Counted from the first letter of the stretch, positions 24,752 through 38,084 are shown. The stretch: DNA of 64,000 bases from Capitulum mitella (GCA_030062745.1 CP099846.1:4526001-4590000); one strand, 5' to 3'. Translations and numbers: made by a program. Notes: a model not told the origin generated them from the letters alone.

Positions 24752-25989
24752 TTAAAGTGTGGCTTTTTAGAAACGGACAACTGATTGTGAATTAGCCCAG
24801 TTTCCATACCCATAGCAACAAACGAAAATCGGCTTGCCCGGCGTAAACTGTATTTTATCAAAAGAATTCCTGAAAATTTTGGAAGGGGTGGTTGTATACG
24901 GAGAGGCAAAAAATTCCGAAATGAATGTATTTTTTTACTTGTTATAATTTTGCTGTTTACTTGCATTTTTAAAGTAACTGGCATGAATCGAGAGTTAATT
25001 AATGGGGCTTTGCCCAGTATCCCACATATTTGGAATTTTGGGAAAATTCGTTTGCGTTCGGAGGCATTGGCAAATGAGAGGAATATTTTTTTGAAAACCG
25101 AATTGAAATAAAAGTCAAAAGTATTTTTTTGTTTTTGCTAGTTAAAGAAGTACAAATTGCATTACATTGTTTGCATATTGCTGGCGTAGGCGGCGCTCGG
25201 GATATGGAAAGAGGGAACTGCCATGGTCGCATGTTCCGCATGTTCATCACGTCATCTTAAAACCTTTGACCTTAAATGACCCCCAGTGATCTCAGAGCCA
25301 CATGGAATGGACTCGAGCTCATTTCATAATGTTTGAAAATGATCCAAGTCATTTGACTTGGCTGTATTTCTAAAAGTCCTGTTCATGGTCATCCTGATGA
25401 AGGTCGGGAATCCGCGCGGACATTTTCGGTCATAGCTCCGTGACCAAACCTGACATGAGCCTAAAACGTGAAACATAAGTAAAGAGCATTGTGCTGAGTT
25501 ATAATGTTCTGAACCTCGCATTTTGAAATTAGTGTAGAAATGCTTACATGAGCCCAAATTTTTACTTTTAACGTTACCTTGACATTGTAAAGTGAACTGG
25601 GATATACAAAAGTGCTTTCGTATGCTTTCACATTTATTTACGTGTATAATCAAAAAGTTTTAAGTCCTATATCAAAGTTATATAAGAGAATAGATAAAGT
25701 CAATTATAAAAGCTATAGTCCTATATTTAAATCCTGTATTTTTGGCAGTCATTTGTATTTTACCTTCAACAGTGCCAAAAATGGCCTGAGATGCCTACTA
25801 AAACCTTGGTCTTGCTACACCCCAGAGCGAAATAAAATTATGAAAATTTGTCGTAATGCGCAGAGGAAACAATTAAGAAAAGCCTCCAAGTTTCGTGAAG
25901 CTGCTTCAAAAAGGAACTGAAGCAACTTCACCAGCAAAAAACAAGCGGGGGCTTCTGAAGCCCCCTTTCGAGACGGGAATAGGGAGTAA
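24752..25989 (+). mobile_element. Decayed piggyBac-type MITE related to family 1
   Basis: Matches to 36768-37993 in the same orientation include AAAGAAGTACAAATTGC, GACCTTTGACCTTAAATGACC-like sequence and CCAAGTTTCGTGAAG. The right end keeps CGGGAATAGGG (25974-25984) but its TTAA has decayed. The palindrome survives with a different core, GGGGGCTTC/GAAGCCCCC around one base (25947-25965). The left boundary is approximate: a TTAA at 24752 gives a similar length, but the inverted end is not recognisable. Confidence 0.6.
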
Positions 25990-28900
25990 ACCATGTGATC
26001 AGTTGCAGAGAGTGAAATATTCCCTGGTGCCGTGGCCAGCACGGATCGCTTTTTCCCGACATCCCGACGCCACTGCGCTGCTAATTCTAGCCACCTCAGC
26101 GGCGTCTCATGTGTCGTCATTATCTGTCAACCATTACACCTCGTTGTCCGTGTGGATTACGCCGCCTGCAGCGGTTTCGAGAAAAACGGATAATGAATGA
26201 ATTGCGTTGCAGCTGTTTAGGTTTTTAAGGCTGTTTGAAGCGCCAGGGTAAAGTATACACCTTAATCCAATGGACTGGAGCCAGGCGTATGAAACTGGGC
26301 CATTTAAATCCCTTCATTCGTGGAGCCCTCGCAGGGCCCGGGCGGAAGCTGTCCCTTCCGGCGGCCGGTCGGCCGGGCGGCTCCTGCGGGGGAGCCGAGG
26401 TGTCCGTGTTGTGGCCCTCCCGTCGGGGGGCATTACCGACCGAACACTTGTTTTCCCGCCGATCAAAGGGCGGGCCGACCCTGGTTAGTGCGCCACAATC
26501 GCCGGCACGCCGCCTGTTGTCCGAGGTGCCGCAGATTCCTCCCGAGGCCCGGCCGGCCGCCTGGGAACAAGGGACCCGGGAGCACGCGATAAAGAGCCTA
26601 TCGACGGGCTACCAGACCAATTGAGCGCCTAATAAATCACGGCACCGTGGAGAATTCGGGTCAGACAGAAATGGTAAACGTTGGTTCGGGCACCGTCCCC
26701 GGGCTGGTTACGTGTACCTTATTTTTGACTTGCGCTTTTGCGCAACGCATTTTAGCGCGCAAAGTGCCCAAAGGAATGCACTTGATGAAAACTTCAACCA
26801 CAATCCCATTTCAGCTTTTTTTGTCATACAGTTCCTTATCTAATTTTGGGACCAGGTGCCGTCTCTGCTGTGGACAAAAGACCAAACATTGGCCCGTGCG
26901 GTGGTAATGCCCCGAATAAAGAAAAACGGAAAACACGTCACTGACGACGACATGGCTAAGAAAGGAAGCAGGTCAAAACGTGGTGGATTCGGGATGAAAA
27001 ACGCCAACAGCGTGCATTATGTGTCCTAAGACTGCGAAAGAAAGCTGCGTAAAAAGTGTCGCAAACTATGATCCTAACGATCCAACGTTTTTGTTAACAA
27101 GAAAACTGACTTGCGGAATGCCAAGCATGCCGCACCCGAGAGAATGCCGATAATTGGTTTCGACAGGGAAGAAATTAGTTACAATATAACTTGGCCAACC
27201 CTTGTCACGTGGTCGCCACTGCAGGGGTGGGGGAAGGAGGCTGGTGGGGGCGCCGCCGTCACAGTACGGAACCATTCGAACCGTTCTCCCCCACGACGGC
27301 GGTCCACAATGGGTAATTTGCGGACAATGTGGCGCGCGGCGAGTGACAATGCGGCGCGAATGGCGCGACATTTGGGACCGAAAGTGTTGGAATGCCGGCC
27401 GTCCTCCAGTGGCCCTGGAATCGGCAGCCACCGACGCCACGCAGCGGCCCCGAAAAACAAATTCCACCAACCTGGAGAGCGGAGCAAAAGATGGTACCGA
27501 TAGTCTGCCGCAGGCGGCCTCGGTCCTCTTTTGTGTCTGGACGGCCCCTGCCGGACAGGGATGGCGCCAGCTGTAGTCCGGGCAGCCGCCTCCGAACGCG
27601 CTCAGAGCCCGGGCCGTGAAGCGTAACGTCACGCCCGCACAGAGGCCGCCGGTAACATATGGGCTATTTACCGACAGTGTACCGTCTGTTTAGGCCGGGG
27701 ACGTCGGCCGACACATCAGGGTTCACTGTCCGGACGATTCTTGGTCTCCTGTGGCTGAGGTCTCTTAGAGACTCTGATGTCTGCCTGACTTTTTGATATA
27801 TATCGTTGTGTATAATATATATATATATACATATATATAATTTAGATGTTATAATCTATATGGCATTATATATATATATAGACTATGTATTATATTTTTT
27901 TAACAACTCCGGGGTGCATCCCCCCCCCATACTGGCGAGGGTTCAGTCAACGTTGCCAAACTAGTCCTCAGTTGTAAACAAATGAAAAACACAAATGATT
28001 TAATTTTTGCCGGAGTCACAAGACCCCTGAAAGGCCGTGAGCTATTTAGAATGTTTTGGACCGTCGTTTCCATTTCTCCCAAACCACCGCAACAACACGT
28101 AGCTGACATTTGATGTCCGTCCTAATTACATATTACCACAGGATCTATCCCTGAGATTTTTGAATGCATTGCGTCATCTGTCACTTCGTCCTGTCGGAAT
28201 GTTTTACTGTTCGACGGCACAAAATCCAGCCGTCCGCCACCATGTACTCCCCTTATGTCGATCTCGACAAAGTCTTTGCTACCAAAATGCTCCCTTCGCT
28301 ATCATGAAGATCCCCTGTCTGCCATCAAGAGGTCTTTTTCGGCCATCAGAGAACATGAGCAGTCTGATGTCACAATTTGCCATGGCTAAATCCACCCGTC
28401 TTTCGTAGGAATCCGGCATTACCGATACCAGAGAAGAGAGTCCGTTGCCAAGGAGTCCTTCCGCTGATCACCAGAGCCCGCCATCACAAAGTCCGTCATC
28501 ACAGACTCCGTCAGGTCATCATCAGAGTCTGTCATCACAGAGTCCACCTGCTCATGATCAGAATCCGTCCCCACACAGTCTGTCCGGCCGCTGTCACACG
28601 GCGATGCTCCTCCACGCCGCAGCAGGAGCGCCGCCCGCAGAGTCGGTGCTGCGGCGTCTCCCGCCTGCGGCGCCAGACCCAGGTCCCCCTCTCGCCGGGA
28701 CGAGCGGCGCCGACCAGCCGCTCAGATCAGCAGCACCATCTGCGGTGCCTTTGTCAGCCCCAGTGACCGTGCTCTGGAGGGCAAATGAAATCCGGACAGG
28801 GACAGAGCACTTTCTAGCGGTATGCCAGACGGTAGTCCTGTTTCTCTCTCTCTTCTTCACGGCTTCTGAGCCGTACCCTTCTTTGTGGCGGTGGTCACTC

Positions 28901-29984
28901 GCGACCTCTCGTCGGCGTCGTAGCCTCCCACAGTGAAGTGACAATGGACCGGCCTAAATGATATATCAGCTCATTTTGGAACAATGCAATGAGAGTGCTC
29001 TCACTCCTTTGAATAGCAAACGCTATTATTCCTCCGTCCTGCACTGCTTTCTACAAACTTTTGTTAAAGCGGACACAAAACATGCTAGACGGTTTTGGAG
29101 AAGGCTTTAAAAAGACCAGAGGTCCAGCGCAAACGGGAGATATGGTGATAACCTGAATAATTAATAGCGTAAAAGACGTCACTTGATGCCTTCAACCGAA
29201 GCTGACTACGTGTGTTTTTCTGAACATATTCAAAACATTTACATGGTGAAAACCTGTAATGAGAAACGGTGGGGAGAATTACTAAAATATTTATGACAGT
29301 GCGACTTTAATGCAACAATCCAACTTTTATGTCGTATTCCACTAGCTGTAAACATATGCCACCAACCAATGCAAACAACCAACAAACACGAGCAATCTAA
29401 CTTATTTCCTCAAACAAGTAGTTTGTCCTCTACATTTCAGAGTAGAGGATTTAACGAAATCACGAGGTGGCACATGGCGTGAACAAAAGAGGCTCCGGAC
29501 TTTCTGGGCTGGGCCATTCCCGTGTTCATGCCGGAGAAATCAACCAAAATGCGACACGTCGAGCAATAACATTCCGTAGAGCACTGTTCACCGACGAATT
29601 CCAGTGCGATCCTCAGACGGAAGCGTCGCTATTGAGAACAGACCGCCGGCAGGTGAATCCCAATCCCATCTCCCACCCAGAGCAGCCGTCTCCGATGGCG
29701 GTGCTTCAGTTGCGACCAGCCGTAAGCGACAGCGGCAGAGCGCGTTCGGGGAAGGCCGTGGTCAGAGTCCGGGGGCGGCGGAGCCCTCGCGACCTGCCGT
29801 TTCTCTAACGAGACCTCGCCGGCGGGCGAGGGTCGGCGACCCAGGTCACGGCAGGAAGCCTCAGAGGCGGCCGGTCGGCCCGACAGAGCCATCAGCTCAC
29901 GGTCGGCTGTTTATTCCGGCTGACAAGCCATGCAAATTGCCCGGCGACAGAGCGGTGCCGGGTCACCGGCCGGCGGGACACAGC
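25990..29984. other. No supported gene; AT tract at 27795-27895
   Basis: GC-rich patches at 26320-26600 and 27200-27640 carry spurious frames. A (TA)n-rich tract spans about 27795-27895. Degenerate short repeats (CATCACAGAGTCC-like) lie near 28470-28580. No exon was recognised. Confidence 0.5.
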
Positions 29985-30245
29985 GGGCCGCTGCCGGGAA
30001 CACAGCGGGCCGCTGTCTGCCGGGACACAGCGGGCCGCTGCCGGGACATAGCGGGCTGCTGCCGGGACTGCCGGGACACAGCGAGCTGCTGCCGGCCGGG
30101 ACACAGCGGGCTGCTGTCTGCCGGGACATAGCGGGCTGCTACCGGCCGGGAAACAACGGGCCGCTGCCGGGACTGCCGGGACATAGCGGGCTGCTGTCTG
30201 CCGGGACACAGCGGGCCGCTCACGTGACTGGGACACAGCGGGCCA
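29985..30245. repeat. CAGCGGGCYGCTG minisatellite
   Basis: Units of roughly 18-30 bp are built on CCGGGACACAGCGGGC.GCTG with optional TCTG or CCGG inserts. Many units contain CAGCGG-G-CCGCTG, a 6-bp inverted repeat around one base. Frames across it are artefacts. Confidence 0.93.
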
Positions 30246-33200
30246 CAGGCCGGAAGGGGTTGGCCGCGGCCACAGAACTGGACATACACCGCTCTGGCAA
30301 AGCGGAGGATACCGGGCTGAGCTTACGAAACGGGGTTTTGACTGTTTAGGCGAGCTCTGGCGTTGCGGCATCGGCCGCTGCAACCACTCCACATGCGCGC
30401 CACGTCTTGCGCGATATCTCCGATATCTCCAGCTAACGGGCACGGTAGTTCAGGCGCTGATCTAAATGAGTGTAGGTCGTTGCCGTGCGCTAATTAGGGG
30501 CGTGCTCCGGGCCGTCCAGTTGCACCACTGTGGACGGGGCGGCGCGGTGTTCGGCGCCAGGCGTCTCAGGCGTGCTGGACTCCCCGAGCCGGGCCGGGCG
30601 TTCCCGGTCAGGTCTGGGCCGCCGGACGGCGTGGCCTGCTGACAGAGGCAGCCGCCGCCGCCGGTCCTGCGAGAGCCTCCAGTCCGCTCCCGCGGACCGC
30701 GGCGGACGCCGGAGCTGCGTCTCGACTGATCGCAGGCGGATATCGGAGGACTGGTGGCGAACGGCCGGACTGCAGCCGAAAACCGCCTGCCGCCGCGTCT
30801 GGGCCAGACTCGATTTGACCGCCTAATGCAGGGTGCCTGTCTGGTGGCAGAGTGTTCTGCGCGACTGCGGTTACGACACTGTGGTCAGCAGCCATCAGCT
30901 CGGTTATAACGACCCTGCAGTCTGGAGCAGATCGGGGTCTGGATCGTGCGTTCTGCGAAGGTGACGCCCTTCCAGACGTCCTGTCACGAGTTCGGTGCAC
31001 AGGACACGTCGTTGCGGCCACACTCCGTGAGTGCTCCATGACCTCTGGGGCGGCCCCCGACGGACCGACCCAGTGCGAGAGGCCGCCGTGGATCGCCGCG
31101 CCGCCGAGGCCGGTCGGTTCGAGTTACGTCAGTCTCTTCTGCTGCCCACAGCACGGTATTCCCTATGTCATACACGATGCCCTGTGCCCCAGGGTGGCTG
31201 AGGACGCCATCAGTTCTGGGAAGGCGCCGGCCGATGCCGCCCGCGCGTTCACAAGGGATGACAGACCCCGCGCGGAGGTCCCTGCGCTGATTACGCAACC
31301 CGACCGGCCGGCGCCACTGACAGTCAACGGAACTGAGACAACAACGGCCGACGGCAGATCTGTTGGTCGCCGCCGACAGTAAGCAGAACCGGGAGATGAC
31401 GAATACTTGCGGCATATCTTCGGGCCAGTCATCAGAACAGGAAGATCAGAGAACTGGAGGGAGGCCTGCTGACCTCCCCTCGTGTAACCATGGCTGCGTC
31501 ATAACCACGCCGTTCACGTGCAGGGAACCAGGGCTAGTCACGGTCGCTGTCGGCAGTGAGGCATGAGTCTGTCAGTCTGCCGGCAGACAATATCGATTTG
31601 CAGCAGAGTGACGGCGTCAGGTCCTGTGACTCCGGCTGTGAGCTGTGAGACATCAGTCCGTCAGTCTGCCGGCGGACAATATTGATTTGCAGCGGAGTGA
31701 CGGCATCAGGTGCGTCATCTGTCGTCCCCCGTCGGCGCCTCCATCCGTCATCTGAGAGGCGGCGGCTGCGATAACAGTTCGCAGATGCGCGGCTCTGAGC
31801 CTTCGCCCGGCGCCGGGCCGCTGTGATGTCCGAGATCCTGACACTGTCGAGGTAGCCAGCCGGTTCTGACAGCCCAATAACACTTATCATTGGTTTAACA
31901 ACGGTAAAGAGAAAAATGCGTTTTTGGGTATTCTTTAAATATTTTTATGGCGGAAAACAGAATTTTCTGATATATCATTTTACCGCAATTGCTTCAAAAC
32001 TGTGGTTGTGTTCAAAAATGAGTACTAATCTGAGGTTAATACAAGGTAAACCTGCAAAATTTGAGAAGCCATTTCAGACTACATGTGGCATAACATTTAT
32101 ACACTCACCATTGTAAAGACGGCCATTGCGTGGGACTAGGAATACAGATGCCGAGGTAACGCCCAAATGTTATTCCCCTGGTGCGAAATTCATGCAAAAG
32201 TTCCTAATCGGCTTATTGGTAGGACTCTTTTTTGAAACAACATGCGCGGCACTTTAGACGTTACTCGTGCATTCTGCGTTTTAGAGCGCGAATCAGTCAA
32301 TGCTTTAAACAATATTTTTCCTGACGCAATGTCTGTAGGACTGTAGAATAAGTTTTTGTTCGTCATGCATACGGACTTTTTAGTTTGTTCTCTATTATAT
32401 AACAGTTTGTTTGCACGCACAGGATGGACGTAGTTGATGACCACACATAATGCACTCTCAGGCAATCTACTTCGTTCACCGCATGTTTTTGTTCCTTAAT
32501 AAGGGTTCATTAGCTGCCACACTCACGACCTCTCCTTCGCGTGTAAGCTATGGCATTCCGTGTCCCGCACATTCGCACACATTAATTTCGAAGCTCCTCG
32601 AGAATAATTGTTTCATGGACAAATGATGCCACTCTGGAGGCATAATTGCTTCATATCTAAAAGGCACCATCTGCTGAGCAGTCAGCAGTGCCGGTGCTAC
32701 CTGGCCACCACCTGGGGCGTTCCTCCCTGCCTGCGTGGCTGCAGTGGCCGGCCGTCGCGTCGAGCCCATTTTGCCAGCAGCCGGCTGTCGGGAATCAGGC
32801 GAGCAGTGGCGCACTGCGCAGAAGGTCCGGTATCACCGGCAGCGGGCTGTCACCTTGCGCCGTTCCGCGTGACCCCGGCAGAGGATAATGAAGCCAACTC
32901 CGCTGAGGGCGCTGGCAGCCGGGTTTTGCCGCAATTACGCGATTGCGCAGGGCATTGTTCGCGCCGCTGGGCTCGGCACGCGGCGGCCGCCGTCGGTGGC
33001 TCGCGGGGCTTTGTCTTTTCGCCCTGCACACTCGGCATGTGAGCGCAGAACAGGTTTCTACCCCGTGAAGGATGCCTAAATTATCCGACCGAAACGCAGG
33101 CCTCGTCTGACGACTTAATCGCCATGACGGCAACAATGAAGCCGTTACGGTGGCCGCCGTGTACGTGCTGCTTGCTCAGATGGTGTCAGATGGACAAATA

Positions 33201-33459
33201 GCGGCGCGGCACTGTGAGTACGGTGGAGGGGCACTGGCTCCTACCTTCGTCTGGGGTATCCTGGTATGAATGTTGCGAAGCGTTTTTTTGGGTGGTGACA
33301 AAATCGCCTCAGAATCCTTTCCTTTATTTACAGGTAATTTTCCCTTTACAAATGAATATTCCGGGGCCGGTGCAGTTCCAAGGGGCATCTTGCTGAACGA
33401 AACCGACCCGAAAAATCCCCCGTTATACCACTGGACCTGATCATGTTTCGGCATCATAA
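30246..33459. other. No supported gene; one 89-bp tandem duplication
   Basis: It holds GC-rich patches at 30500-31350 and 32700-33030. A diverged two-copy repeat of period about 89 bp, sharing GTCAGTCTGCCGGC, lies at about 31565-31715. No exon was recognised. Confidence 0.5.
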
Positions 33460-33829
33460 AGACCTTCCACGCTACGGGAAGTGGGGTTCGAGTGCCGGGC
33501 GCCCAGCCTTTTCCTCCTCCTTTCTAGGTGGTCTTTCGGGTTGAGCTGAGACCGTTGTTGGTAAAGCTCTTTCACCTGCTGACCACGCGCGGTGGAGTCC
33601 AGTTCAGATTTTCCTCCAGCGTCTCGGAAACAATGTCCGCACTCGATGACGTCGCTCTTTGGTTCCGCACCGCGCTCTGATGGTGTCGGCAGCAGTCCAA
33701 GCTCGACCGCAACTGGCAATCGGGGAAAACGGACGAGAAAAATTCTGAACAACCGGGATTTAAATCCAGTTCGTGGCAATAACGATCGAAATCTGCTCTG
33801 TGCCAGAACATGAGCATTGCCATACAATG
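33460..33829 (-). mobile_element. Possible tRNA-derived SINE
   Basis: On the minus strand, TGGCACAGAGCAG (33805-33793) resembles a pol III A box. About 38 bp later, GGATTTAAATCC (33767-33756) resembles a B box. The rest has no recognised feature and no clear tail or target duplication. A chance match is quite possible. Confidence 0.2.
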
Positions 33830-36159
33830 TGCGTCCTTTGAGATGTTGACCTGTTACGTGTTATCCCAGTCCATATTTTGCTATATAAATTTTGGCCATT
33901 TCGTTAACCGTTCTTGTGTGACGCCTGTTGGTCTTTTTGAGATATTCCGTCATTCGATATTTTATTCTTTTGATATTTACACCAGTCATTATTTTCCCTT
34001 TTTGATGTTTTGCGTTGGTAAATCATTCGATTTTGTATTTTGTCCCGCAACAGTTTTCTGTTTCAAAAATGATTCACGTAGATTATTTATGTATCGTCGA
34101 TATTTTTCCTTATATTTTTTTCCATAGATATCAATGTTTGTCAATAGTTGTTAAGTTTCAGGATTTTAAGCCTGATATTTGGTTTTCAATATTTTTCCAT
34201 TCCATATTTCACCACACGACATGGTGTCCAGTAATTCTCCGGACGCAACAATCAAAATGAAAACTTTCGGTCGGTAATGAACCAAAAAACTCACTGCGTC
34301 GAGCAAGGCCTTGATTGTCGCTCTCGCCTTTGCGTTCAACTTTACGTTGTTTTTTAGCCCTTGCGTGCTATGTTTTTTTGTAGCGGTTTACACCTATACC
34401 ATTTTAGCCGAGTTTTCCTGACATCCAAAAAGAGATTCCAGGGTTTGGAGACTAAAACTTGCAGCTTTTATGGCGCGGTGCGCAACCCCTTTATGGTGTG
34501 CGCTCACTCATTTTTGAGCCTTTCCACCTCACCTTTACTTTGTGGTAAGATGCTTGGCTTCATAGAAAAGGGTGCAAAATTTTCGATCCAGGCCTTTGTA
34601 ATCGGGCTGTAAACGTCCAAATCTGCTCAAACTGATGGTATTTTCCGTATGAGATGCATTCATTTTTGGCATCGCCACTTGTTTCCAAAATGTGTGTTGA
34701 TATGGTTTCGCATTTACGGTAAAAAACCTGTTTATCAAGTTTCCTTTCTGGTGTTCGCAAATATTGTTGCGTATAATGTGCAGTTAAAACAGTGGCGGCC
34801 CCGGATGGATGGTGGCTGAAGAACCCCATATGCAGTGACCCTGATCGAGTTTTAGAAAAACGAAGTGGCTAGCTAGACTTAACTAGACTAGACATCACAG
34901 TAGATTCAGTAGTTGTGTATGATGGATCTGCACCATATCGACACGTTCGCCACACCTCCCGTCTGTAATCACAATTGTCTTCTAATACGGCGATGTTGAT
35001 AGCAGCCAAGCAGTGACACACGTCATTTTCATTTTTTTTCTTATAACAGTTATCGTGCAGGTTTTGGTCGTGCGCACGGACAGAGTTGTTTTGATCACGT
35101 TTTTGGCTGTGTGGTTTAGCTATCAGTAGATGGGCGATAAACGTGGTGTTAACTCGGTCTCGAAAGGTGTGCTTTGGGTGTATGGCCGCCAGCGTTGCAC
35201 AGGAAAATAATTTTTGAAATTCTTCGAACTACCATAATGGCTCGTCAGATACTTTATGCCATTTATTTTGTATTTCATCGCAGAAATAATCCACGACACG
35301 ACTGAAACCATGGCAGTTATTCTCGGTTCTGAGTCAACTGAACAGTGAATAGGTGAGACAAGCTAGACGAATAAAATTCCGACATACGACTATCGCTGCA
35401 TCGGGGATCAGGAATATCATGCAAGAAATCATATTCAGACAGCATACTGAACAGGCAGCGGCTATTGCTGACAACGATCGCCTGAGATGAGCTGTGAAGT
35501 CTAATCAAGGCACGTTAAAGGACACTGCAGGATACATTCGCAAATTCTGGAGGCAGCCTTGCACAGGGAGGCTGTTCAATACGCCGCTTGTCTCTCATCG
35601 ACCCAGGAGCCGCGGACGGATGGAAGGCTTAACGGGCAGCCTTTCAACGTGCTCCTCACACGGCTTGCCGGCTCCCTTCTCCAAACAAACGACCGAGCAC
35701 GAGGGCAATGAAAATGGAAATGGATCGTCGCGCCGGATCGTCAAATCTTGCGCAGAAGATTATCTCCCGAAGATGTCTTCCGCGCCTCTGACTGGCCCAG
35801 ACCACCTCGCGTGCCGATACACGGTCGCCTTTTTCTTTTTCCTCAGGTGAGGTTTGACGAAAAACTAAAAAATATTGTTTAGGACTGCCAAATGCTTGGC
35901 TGATTCGTTGACGTAAACAGATGGATAGTAATCGGCGTGCAAGAAGACCAGGACAGACAAAACAACAGAGATAGGATTATCGAAAAGGTAGATACTCAGA
36001 TGAGAAATTACTCCCATAATCCTGTAGTTCTCCCACGACATGGGTTTAGTGAGCACCCCATGAGACACCTGTCGAGTGCAACTCTGAGGGTTTTAACAAT
36101 GGTTGAAACGGCAGCTGGGCCACGAAATTTAATGGTAAAGATGGTGGTTACGTATGTTT
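33830..36159. other. No supported gene; AT-rich
   Basis: The part from 33830 to 34260 is strikingly T-rich on the plus strand and gives short hydrophobic frames that I do not credit. The remainder is ordinary DNA. Confidence 0.5.
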
Positions 36160-36595
36160 TATATTGTTGTTTTATGTTAGTTGCATGTTGCATGTTTTAT
36201 GTATGTATTAGGCGTATCTTTTATGTTTTAGCGATGTTTGATGTGTGTTGTATGTTTTAGCGTGTGTTTGCATGTATGTTTTATGTTTTAGCGATGTTTT
36301 ATGTATGTTTTATGTTTTAGCGTATGTTTGTATGTATGTTTTATGTTTTAGCGATGTTTCATGTATGTTTTATGTTTTAGCGTATGTTTGTATGTATGTT
36401 TTATGTTTTATGTTTTGGCGGTGTTTTATGCATGTTTTATGTTTTAGCGTATGTTTGTATGTATGTTTTATGTTTTAGCGATGTTTCATGTATGTTTTAT
36501 GTTTTGGCGTATGTTCGTATGTATGCTTTATGTTTTGGCGGTGTTTTATGTATGTTTTATGTTTTAGCGTATGTTTGTATGTATGTTTTAGCGAG
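36160..36595. repeat. 60-bp TG-rich minisatellite
   Basis: About seven 60-bp units are built from TATGTTTTATGTTTTAGCG and TATGTTTGTATG. The plus strand is almost only G, T and A. The resulting frame (FYVLAYVCMYVLCF repeats) is an artefact. Confidence 0.95.
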
Positions 36596-36767
36596 TAGCG
36601 AGTGGAAGAAGTTCGAAGTCAGTTTCGTTATTTTTCAGCCGTTTAAGCAAAATATTCGCCTCGTGAGGCCGTGTGGTAGGTCATGGAATCATACGCAGAT
36701 TCAGGTACCAGGCTGAAATTATTCCAGATCTAAAGAAGCAATAACCAAGGAAGCTTCACGACGTTCT

Positions 36768-37993
36768 TTAACCCTATTCCCGGAGGGCTAGACGGTATGG
36801 CCGATTCCCGGCAAGGGGGGGGGGCGGATTCGGCCCCCCCCTGAGATCTCGAGAACTACTTATTCGATTTCATCGCAACAAACGGCAATCGATTTGCCGT
36901 GACGTGAACTACATTTTTATGAAAAGAAATTTTCAAAATTTTGAAATTTGTGGATACAGGGGGGCAAAAATGTCAAAATGGGGGGTACTTTTGGACTTCT
37001 TATAACTCCGTTGTTTATGAACCGATTTCGATGAAACTGGCATCAATCGAGAGATTATGGATAGGGCTTTTACCATGGGTATGCAAATTTGAAATTTTGA
37101 GAAAATACATGGGCGTTCACAGGGTTTCAAAAATAGGGGGATTAGTTTTCTAATAACTGAATGAACAAAAGAGGCCAAAACACTTTTTTAGCTTCTGCTA
37201 GTCATGTTATGCTAAAGAAGTACAAATCGCCTTACAATGTTTGTATAATGTTAGCATAGGCGGTGCCAGGGACATAAAAAAGGGGGAACTGTCATGGTCA
37301 CACGTTCTTCAGATCAACTTGTGACCTTTGACCTTAAATGACCTCCAGTGACCTTGGGGTCACCTGGAATGATGTCGTATGCATTCAATATTATCTGTAA
37401 ACGTTTTTAATCGATTGAATTCACTCTATTCCAAAAAAATTATTTTTTGGCTTTTGCGATATAAGGTACGCGCACTGACATTTTAGGTCATAGCTCCGTG
37501 ACCCGACCTGATATCAAGCTGAGCTTGTTACACAAGTAGAGGGCACCCTTCTACGTCATATATGTTCCGGATTTGGTATTTGAAAAAATGGTGCCGAAAT
37601 TATAGCGAAAAAAACAAATTGTGACTTTTGACCTTGACCTGACCTTGTAAAGTGACCTCAGATAAACAAAATTACATATGCACATTGCCCAACTATTTAG
37701 CTATACATTCATATAAAGTTTCAAGTTGTATCTTAAAAACTCTGTTTTTGGCAGACATTTTCCTTTTACCCTCAACATGGCCAAAAATGACCTGAGGTGC
37801 CTCCCAAAAACGTTGCCTGGCTCCGCCCCTGAGGAAAACAGAATTCTGAAATTTTGTCACGGCACGTAGAAGGAATAGCTAGGAAAAGTCACCAAGTTTC
37901 GTGAAGTTGCGTTAAAAAGCCTGGAATTGGCAAGCAAAAGCCCCGGGGGGGGGCGGATTCCGCCCCCCCCCCCCCTGCCGGGAATAGGGTTAA
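36768..37993 (+). mobile_element. piggyBac-type MITE, family 1, full length
   Basis: A 1,226-bp element bounded by TTAA (36768-36771 and 37990-37993) with inverted ends CCCTATTCCCGG. The left end repeats ATTCCCGG 28 bp further in (36776 and 36804) and the right end does not. G-run/C-run palindromes lie at 36815-36841 and 37945-37975. It is colinear and near-identical in many stretches with 47332-48550, which is inverted relative to it. It has no transposase. A perfect direct repeat TGACCTTTGACCT is at 37322-37334. Confidence 0.9.
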
Positions 37994-38084
37994 GGGTCAC
38001 ACATTGAAAGCAAATTTGTCCACTTCGAAGGAATCGCCAGTGAGGCTTACGGCCTATTTCATAGCTGTGCTGTTAAGACGCAGT

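Noticed and set aside
27795-27895. TA-rich tract considered as an origin or matrix-attachment site
   Set aside because: Simple-sequence AT DNA is common in animal genomes. Nothing else supports a function.
29604-30443. Frames of 183, 175 and 139 codons
   Set aside because: They are driven by the CAGCGGGC minisatellite on both strands.
33756-33805. Complete tRNA gene on the minus strand
   Set aside because: A-box-like and B-box-like motifs exist, but no full cloverleaf forms. At most it is a SINE head.
36174-36716. Plus-strand frames with repeated FYVLAYVCMYVLCF segments, resembling membrane helices
   Set aside because: The hydrophobicity is a by-product of a T-rich 60-bp repeat.
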